Positions 6,232-10,650 of a stretch of DNA of 10,650 nt are shown here, piece after piece. Both the position numbers and the translations under genes were made by a program. Every line of letters begins with the position of its first letter. Position 1 is the first letter of the stretch. The notes below the pieces were generated by a model. That model had not been told where the DNA came from and made no database searches. It saw nothing but the letters and a program-made list of their open reading frames with translations. Source of the stretch: Desulfobacterales bacterium. GTDB taxonomy: Bacteria; Desulfobacterota; Desulfobulbia; Desulfobulbales; BM004. The stretch is taken from contig JAUXHH010000042.1 in the NCBI GenBank assembly GCA_030621655.1, positions 1 to 10,650 of the forward strand. The letters run 5' to 3'.

Positions 6232-7122
6232 ATGATTAGAGACAGCAACAGACTTTATGATCTGATAGATACCAACTCTCCAGCTGAAACCCTAGCTGAG
6301 ATAAAAAATATCCTGCTCCTTATCGACCCTTCCCTGGACCCGTCGCCAATCGAAAAGATATACAAGGATATCATCCGTCTCTTCAAAGGAGAATTTCCCG
6401 GATACAAGGCCAGCAATACAAAATATCATAACCTGGAGCATACCTGTTCAACCACCCTTGCTGCTGCAAGGCTCATTCATGGTTTGCATGTCCAGGGACA
6501 GGTTTTTTCCCCAAGGCTTGTTCAGCTTTGCCTGATCGGGGCACTATTTCATGATACGGGCCTGATCCAGACCGAGGAAGAAGTGGAGGGTACTGGAGCC
6601 CAGCACACCATGGGCCACGAGGATCGCTCAATAGCCCTCATGGGAAAATATCTTGCCGAAAACGGCTATTCGCAGGAGGACATCCGCGACTGCGGCCATA
6701 TGATCAAGTGTACAGAGCTTTTCTTTCCCATGGCAGATATACCATTCAACTCTGAAGAAATCTGGACCATGGGCAAGGTTCTTGGAACCGCCGACCTGGT
6801 TGCCCAGATGGCAGACAGGAATTACCAGGAAAAACTGCCTCTGCTTTTCATGGAGTTTCAGGAAGCCGGGATGGAAGGGTTTGAGACCCCCCTGGAGCTT
6901 TTCAGTAAAACAGAGGAATTCTATCGCAAGGTGGCACGTAAAAGGCTGACCGGTGTACTGGAAGGAGTTTCTTCTGCAGCTCTCTATCATTTCAGGGAGA
7001 GGTGGAAAATAGACAGGGACCTTTACGAGGAATCAATCAAGTACAATATACGACAGATGAAGGAAACTGTCGTGGAGTCTCTTCTGCAGCTCTCCATCAT
7101 TTCAGGGGGAGGTGCAAAATAG
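6232..7122 (+). CDS. HD-domain phosphohydrolase (HD2), candidate phosphodiesterase
   Basis: 296-residue soluble paralogue of HD1. Metal-binding residues are H66 and H70 (KYHNLEH), H107-D108 (ALFHDTG), H125 and H129 (EGTGAQHTMGHE) and D188 (GTADLVAQMAD). The conserved block GTADLxAQMADxxYxEKL xxLxxEFQEA continues for about 30 residues beyond the last ligand in both paralogues. Next to a class III cyclase, the natural hypothesis is hydrolysis of the cyclic nucleotide made by its neighbour; this is context plus motif resemblance, not proof. The first ATG at 6232 aligns well with the start of homology in HD1, although the only Shine-Dalgarno-like AAGG is 12 bases away. The last 16 codons (from about 7075) are a second copy of codons near 245-260 read in a different frame. 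The natural C-terminus, about 30 residues longer in HD1, has therefore been replaced. Confidence 0.88.
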   Translation: MIRDSNRLYDLIDTNSPAETLAEIKNILLLIDPSLDPSPIEKIYKDIIRLFKGEFPGYKASNTKYHNLEHTCSTTLAAARLIHGLHVQGQVFSPRLVQLCLIGALFHDTGLIQTEEEVEGTGAQHTMGHEDRSIALMGKYLAENGYSQEDIRDCGHMIKCTELFFPMADIPFNSEEIWTMGKVLGTADLVAQMADRNYQEKLPLLFMEFQEAGMEGFETPLELFSKTEEFYRKVARKRLTGVLEGVSSAALYHFRERWKIDRDLYEESIKYNIRQMKETVVESLLQLSIISGGGAK

Positions 7123-7146
7123 ACAGGGATCTTTAAGCGGAATCAA
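6964..7146 (+). repeat. Imperfect direct duplication, 110-bp offset
   Basis: Bases 6964-7036 recur at 7074-7146 with 66 of 73 positions identical by my count. The offset of exactly 110 bases is not a multiple of three. Copy 1 encodes GVSSAALYHFRERWKIDRDL within HD2. Copy 2 is read in another frame as VESLLQLSIISGGGAK and then a stop, so it truncates and replaces the C-terminus. In the frame of copy 1, copy 2 still reads GVSSAALHHFRGRCKIDRDL and then a stop. Confidence 0.9.
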
Positions 7147-7190
7147 ACGTGGGGAGAGCCTGGTTCACCTGATATTTATGCCATATTCAA

Positions 7191-8642
7191 TCAATTTCTG
7201 GAAAAGATATGTTGTACAGGTTGGATTCCGAGAGTTGAAGGGTGATAGGTCTCGATGATTTCCCTAACATAGTTGTCTGTTTCGGGGGCGCGTTCGTCCA
7301 GGTTAATTATCTCCCTTTTTTTATAACTGCCATCATTCTCTTTTTCCAGGATGCAGACTAATGGCCTTTTGGAGAAATCCCTGCTGGGAGAACTGACAAC
7401 CAAGGCCAGTTCGCCGGTGTCAAGTCTCAACAGGGTGCCGACCGGGTATACCCCCATAATATTGATGAAAACCTTGATGAGGGTGGGATCATAGTCTTTG
7501 CCGGCCCGATCAAACATGTAGCCCAGGGCGCGGTCCGGACTCAGCAAATATTTCCGGTAGGCCCGTGATGATGTTAAAGTATCATATTTATCAGCAATGG
7601 AGATAATCTTACCAAAAAGGGTTAACGGTTTTTTCCAGTCGGCATGGGGATAGCCGGACAGGTCGTATTTCAGATGGTGCTCAAACATAGGCACCAGGAG
7701 CCTGGCCTTGCTGTCAGGGGAGGCCTTGAGTTTTAACAACAGTCTGGAGCTATTCAGGGAGTGCTCCTCAATCATTTTTTTCTCACTGACATTCAGCTTT
7801 TCCTTTTTGTGCAGGACTTCACTGGGGATCTCAATTTTTCCAAGGTCGTGAAAAAGGGCACACATGCCAAGATTCACCAGGTTACGGCGTGAGAGGGTGA
7901 TGCGCCTGCCAATGCACATGGATAACATGGCAACATTCACCGAATGTGTGTAGGTGTAGTCGTCAAATACACGAAGTGTGCTGATGGCGGAATACACTTC
8001 GTCGTCTTCGATAAGATTTGTCACCATGTCCTGGACTACCCGGACGGTTTTCCTAACACCGACCTCACCCTTCCCATCTTTGATCTTCTGGGCAACCTCT
8101 TCGACGGATGCCTTGGCACAGGTGTAGTCTTTTCTGGCTCTTTCCCGCCGTTTAGCCTTGCTTTTGTAGGATTCTTCATCCTGGGGTATTTCCGTTTTCT
8201 TGATCAGTTCAACCCATTGGATATTTTCTGCGGCAAGGCCGTCTGTGAGCCAGGTAAGAGGTTCAGGCTGTTGCCCGGAGATGTCCAGCAGCCGCATGAA
8301 AGCCAGGATTTCCTTTGCAGAAGCCTGCTTGACACTCTCGAGTAAACGCACGCCATCCAGGCTGCGGGTATCGTAATACCGAATAATGTTATCAAAAAGA
8401 TTCTTTGTGGTTCTGTTGTAGGCGAGCTTTTCATCATCAACATACAGCTGGTCATTGGAGATTTTGAACGTCAATGATTCATCATCCATGCAGCTGTTTA
8501 TGGATTCGGTGAATTTCTCAATTCCCTCTAGAACCAGCGTATGGTTTTCACTGTGAATTCTTGCTGTCTGGCTCAGGCTGTAGAAGTTGTGCAGGAATTC
8601 TTCAAACTGGGAATAGGATCTGTATTTTGCAGTATCAGACAT
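7191..8642 (-). CDS. HD-GYP domain protein, candidate c-di-GMP phosphodiesterase
   Basis: 483 residues, soluble. Residues about 10-145 form an N-terminal module also visible in the HEAT protein, followed by a very basic linker (about 158-172). The HD-GYP domain spans about 218-400: H233 (YTHSVNVAM), H265-D266 (FHDLGKIEIP), H294 (EEHS), H322-H323, GYP at 330-332 and D351 (ADKYDTLTSSRAYRK). HD-GYP enzymes hydrolyse c-di-GMP, or in some cases cyclic GMP-AMP, with a di- or trinuclear metal site. The usual HHExxDGxGYP here reads HHLKYDLSGYP: the Glu after the paired His is Leu324 and the DG is DL. The other ligands are kept, so activity is plausible but a dinuclear site or altered specificity is possible. 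Residues 400-483 form a small beta-rich tail often seen after HD-GYP. The ATG lies inside the end of the HEAT gene (8-base overlap, ATGTCTGA), implying translational coupling. Confidence 0.93.
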   Translation of the reverse strand: MSDTAKYRSYSQFEEFLHNFYSLSQTARIHSENHTLVLEGIEKFTESINSCMDDESLTFKISNDQLYVDDEKLAYNRTTKNLFDNIIRYYDTRSLDGVRLLESVKQASAKEILAFMRLLDISGQQPEPLTWLTDGLAAENIQWVELIKKTEIPQDEESYKSKAKRRERARKDYTCAKASVEEVAQKIKDGKGEVGVRKTVRVVQDMVTNLIEDDEVYSAISTLRVFDDYTYTHSVNVAMLSMCIGRRITLSRRNLVNLGMCALFHDLGKIEIPSEVLHKKEKLNVSEKKMIEEHSLNSSRLLLKLKASPDSKARLLVPMFEHHLKYDLSGYPHADWKKPLTLFGKIISIADKYDTLTSSRAYRKYLLSPDRALGYMFDRAGKDYDPTLIKVFINIMGVYPVGTLLRLDTGELALVVSSPSRDFSKRPLVCILEKENDGSYKKREIINLDERAPETDNYVREIIETYHPSTLGIQPVQHIFSRN

Positions 8643-10398
8643 TGGTGTTTTCTCCAGAGACAGTCATGGTCCTTGTTCTATCAAAAGCTTTCCTGATAAC
8701 ATTGAACTTGCTCATTGAAGCTTTCTGGAGAACATCCTTTGCTTCCGGAGTATCGAGCAATGCCAGGGCAATGGCTGCACCCTCCCGGAAAAACAATTTC
8801 CCTGAACCCATAAAACTGTTCCATCCCCGGCTCAAAAGTATTCTGCGCAGGTACGGGACGGACGTGTTGGAACCGCAGCGGCCAAGGGCCTCATAACAGG
8901 CAAGGATGTGGACTGGATCTTTTTTTGCGGAATTTTCTTTCAAATAGTTCAGCAGCATGATTTCCAGCGCACTGGATCGTTGATTTGCAAAAGCTGCAAG
9001 GATAGAGGTACGTATCTCCTTGTTGGGGTCATCAATGAGTGAAAACAGCTTCTGAGCATACTTGGGATCCCTGCCAACCAGCTCTTTGATCGCTTTCCTG
9101 CGTACCTTGTCAGAGGAGTGATCGCACATCTTGAAAAGAATTTTATTGACCCGGTCCCCCTGCAGTCGATTCAGTATGGCCAGAAGTTTGTCCCCCATCT
9201 CCGTACCATGCTTTTCAACTATTTTTTCAAGGGGTTTGATATCACGCTGGCTCAGGTGCACTATCACTATCGAGAGCATCTGTCGTATCTCTTTTGAACT
9301 GCTCTGCAGGATGACCGGCACCAGAAAAGGGATAAGCTCCGGGGAGAGATAAAGAAGTGCCTGGCCGAAAGCCTTTAGCTTTTCAATTTCAATCGTTTCC
9401 AGTTTCAGGAGCTTGTCGCTGATCAGTTGAAAGGTCTCAGGCTTGGACAGATCCTTGAAAAAAAGATCGATACGGGAGCGCTGCCAGTCCTGCGCAGTTT
9501 GTGATTTTGGGGAGAAGAGCTTGTTAAGCGATTGTAATAATAGGGCCAGCAGATCAAATTTCTCCTGCTCAATGGTTTCAACAACCTCTTCCGTGATGAA
9601 TCCCAGAACCGCGTCGAATTTCTCTTGCTCGGACTGGCTTTTGAGAATAATCATTAACGCTTCAAAAAGGTCCTCGGTAATAACCCAGTTTTCTTCCTCC
9701 TGGACCATTTGCTGAAGTGTTGCATAATCGAGATTCGACAGCACCAACTGGTCATCACTGATCAAGGCAATACTTCTGGCAACAATGTCATCGCCGTCCG
9801 GTTTTTCCTTTTCCTCAGACTGGTCCGTTTCATTTTGATCAGCGGCTTCTGCCGGCGGAGGAGCGGGAGGGGGAAGTTGAGAAACATCAATGAGCAGCAA
9901 GTCCTGCCAGAAAATGTCAACCGCCTTGAAATCTATATATTCAAGTTCTTCATCCATCAGAGCGGTGACGATGTCTCCCTCGGTCTCCTCTGCGAACAAC
10001 CTGTATTTATAAGCTATTCTGTAAAAAGAGGTAATCTCGTCGAGGGTAAGGCCCTCTTGAAACTCAATCCATTTGATACCGTCACGATAGAGCAGGGTGA
10101 TGATGTCTTCCGAGGGGGCCTCCTGTGAAACTTCATAAATGATTTCAGACCCGCAAAGGAGACGGTCTTTTTCCACAGTCAGCCGCAGATCGCTATGGGT
10201 CGTGAAAAAATTGCCGAATGCGGCAGCAAGGTTTTTAAAGGATTTTATAGTGGTTACATGATCCTCCGGATACAAGCCGTAATTCTTCCACGCCAGGATA
10301 AAAATATTGATTAACTGCCTGGCATCCTGCAATTCCTTGTCCGAAAGGAATTCTGGTGCTGAAATTTCCTGTTGTTCTTTTGTGTCTGCTTTCTGCAT
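8635..10398 (-). CDS. HEAT-repeat scaffold protein coupled to HD-GYP
   Basis: 587 residues, acidic, no signal peptide or membrane helix. Residues about 20-165 match the pattern of the HD-GYP N-terminal module (ExxH at 45-48, EKDRLLCGSEIIYE at 76-89, LDEITSFYRI at 119-128). Residues 174-204 form a Pro/Ala-rich then acidic linker. The rest is helical. It includes HEAT-like pairs such as CDHSSDKVRRKAIKELVGR (425-443), LIDDPNKEIRTSILAAFAN (454-472), a block near 500-521 and another near 538-570. HEAT repeats bind protein partners, so this is probably a scaffold or regulator of the adjacent HD-GYP protein; no catalytic motif is visible. It is the first gene of a two-gene minus-strand operon. An in-frame stop lies seven codons upstream and no other start codon intervenes, so the ATG at 10398 is firm even though no Shine-Dalgarno precedes it. 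Confidence 0.85.
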   Translation of the reverse strand: MQKADTKEQQEISAPEFLSDKELQDARQLINIFILAWKNYGLYPEDHVTTIKSFKNLAAAFGNFFTTHSDLRLTVEKDRLLCGSEIIYEVSQEAPSEDIITLLYRDGIKWIEFQEGLTLDEITSFYRIAYKYRLFAEETEGDIVTALMDEELEYIDFKAVDIFWQDLLLIDVSQLPPPAPPPAEAADQNETDQSEEKEKPDGDDIVARSIALISDDQLVLSNLDYATLQQMVQEEENWVITEDLFEALMIILKSQSEQEKFDAVLGFITEEVVETIEQEKFDLLALLLQSLNKLFSPKSQTAQDWQRSRIDLFFKDLSKPETFQLISDKLLKLETIEIEKLKAFGQALLYLSPELIPFLVPVILQSSSKEIRQMLSIVIVHLSQRDIKPLEKIVEKHGTEMGDKLLAILNRLQGDRVNKILFKMCDHSSDKVRRKAIKELVGRDPKYAQKLFSLIDDPNKEIRTSILAAFANQRSSALEIMLLNYLKENSAKKDPVHILACYEALGRCGSNTSVPYLRRILLSRGWNSFMGSGKLFFREGAAIALALLDTPEAKDVLQKASMSKFNVIRKAFDRTRTMTVSGENTNV

Positions 10399-10399
10399 G

Positions 10400-10414
10400 A
10401 AGTTGAGAGAACTT
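10400..10414 (-). promoter_or_regulatory. Hairpin directly before the HEAT start codon
   Basis: On the minus strand AAGTT-CTCTC-AACTT ends one base before the ATG, where a Shine-Dalgarno would be expected and none is present. GTTGA and TCAAC in the same region could form an alternative stem. This may limit or regulate initiation of the HEAT/HD-GYP operon. The stems are only 5 bp. Confidence 0.3.
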
Positions 10415-10446
10415 ATTCAACGCTTCAGGTTTGCTTTCCGTACTCC

Positions 10447-10464
10447 AACTTTATCATTAAAGTT
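10447..10464. promoter_or_regulatory. Inverted repeat upstream of the HEAT gene
   Basis: AACTTTA (10447-10453) and TAAAGTT (10458-10464) form a perfect 7-bp inverted repeat around TCAT. It is 49 bases upstream of the HEAT start, so either an operator or a leader hairpin. Confidence 0.35.
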
Positions 10465-10478
10465 AGACTTGCAACCTG

Positions 10479-10495
10479 TTCCTGCAAACCAGGAA
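10479..10495. promoter_or_regulatory. Second inverted repeat upstream of the HEAT gene
   Basis: TTCCTG (10479-10484) and CAGGAA (10490-10495) form a perfect 6-bp inverted repeat with a 5-base centre, 15 bases beyond the previous repeat. Two palindromes in tandem before one operon make a regulatory role more likely than either alone. Confidence 0.35.
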
Positions 10496-10527
10496 AAGAA
10501 GTATGTATCATAATCTACTAATATATA

Positions 10528-10557
10528 TATTTATATCACTGTCTACAAAATGTAAAC
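10528..10557 (-). promoter_or_regulatory. AT-rich candidate promoter region of the HEAT/HD-GYP operon
   Basis: Read on the minus strand, TTGTTTACATTTTG is followed by TATAAATATATATAT. Taking TTGTTT as -35 and TATAAA as -10 gives an 18-base spacer. The -10 match is good and the -35 weak. Transcription would begin roughly 120 bases before the HEAT start, placing both palindromes in the leader. Confidence 0.3.
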
Positions 10558-10650
10558 AATGGAAAATTGAGAACAGATATTTCCATGGTAGTCCTGTACC
10601 AGATGGATTGCGAAAATGACAGGCGACCGGATAATTACCACGAAGGAAAC

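Noticed and set aside
10585..10650. Open frame from an ATG running off the right edge, plus strand
   Set aside because: Only 22 codons visible, with no good ribosome site and no recognisable sequence; could be the start of a gene but unsupported.
1..10650. CRISPR arrays, tRNA/rRNA genes, complete insertion sequences
   Set aside because: I saw no regularly spaced repeats, no tRNA cloverleaf signatures and no transposase with terminal inverted repeats.

Overview
The window looks like chromosomal DNA of a Gram-negative, probably anaerobic, bacterium. A Desulfobacterota (deltaproteobacterial sulfate reducer) relative is my best guess. This rests on the mix of a lipoprotein thioredoxin, a HEAT plus HD-GYP gene pair, a PilZ domain, a DUF445 membrane protein, an integron-type integrase and moderate GC. 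It is an inference from gene content, not a phylogenetic placement.

Layout. Bases 1-109 hold the last codons of an integron-type tyrosine recombinase, broken by a one-base deletion just before the catalytic-tyrosine motif. A stand-alone ilvC (251-1729) follows, with a perfect Shine-Dalgarno and a strong terminator. Its protein resembles plant class II ketol-acid reductoisomerase more than the enterobacterial enzyme. Converging on ilvC is an HD-domain protein (HD1, 1794-2771, minus). Divergent from HD1 are a TlpA/ResA-like lipoprotein thioredoxin (2953-3498) and a short DUF445 membrane protein (3585-4184). A small AT-rich zinc-ribbon gene lies on the minus strand (4225-4440), followed by about 560 bases without a convincing gene but with several inverted repeats.

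The second half is dominated by nucleotide signalling. A class III nucleotidyl cyclase fused to a C-terminal PilZ domain (5003-6127) is followed on the same strand by a second HD protein (HD2, 6232-7122), a clear paralogue of HD1. HD1 and HD2 share a YHNLxH / HDTG / EGTGAxHT / GTADL motif set that recalls class I cyclic-nucleotide phosphodiesterases. The 3' end of HD2 was rebuilt by an imperfect 110-bp-offset duplication. Converging on HD2 is a two-gene minus-strand operon: a HEAT-repeat protein (8635-10398), then an HD-GYP protein (7191-8642) whose start overlaps the HEAT stop by 8 bases. The two proteins appear to share an N-terminal module.

Interpretation. The most interesting proposal is a small cyclic-nucleotide circuit: the cyclase makes cAMP, its PilZ domain senses c-di-GMP, and the neighbouring HD protein degrades the product, with a paralogue nearby. 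The HEAT/HD-GYP pair would be a second, c-di-GMP-linked unit. The architecture is read from the sequence; substrates and coupling are inferred. The cyclase lacks the usual transition-state arginine and its PilZ lacks the canonical serine, so activity must be tested.
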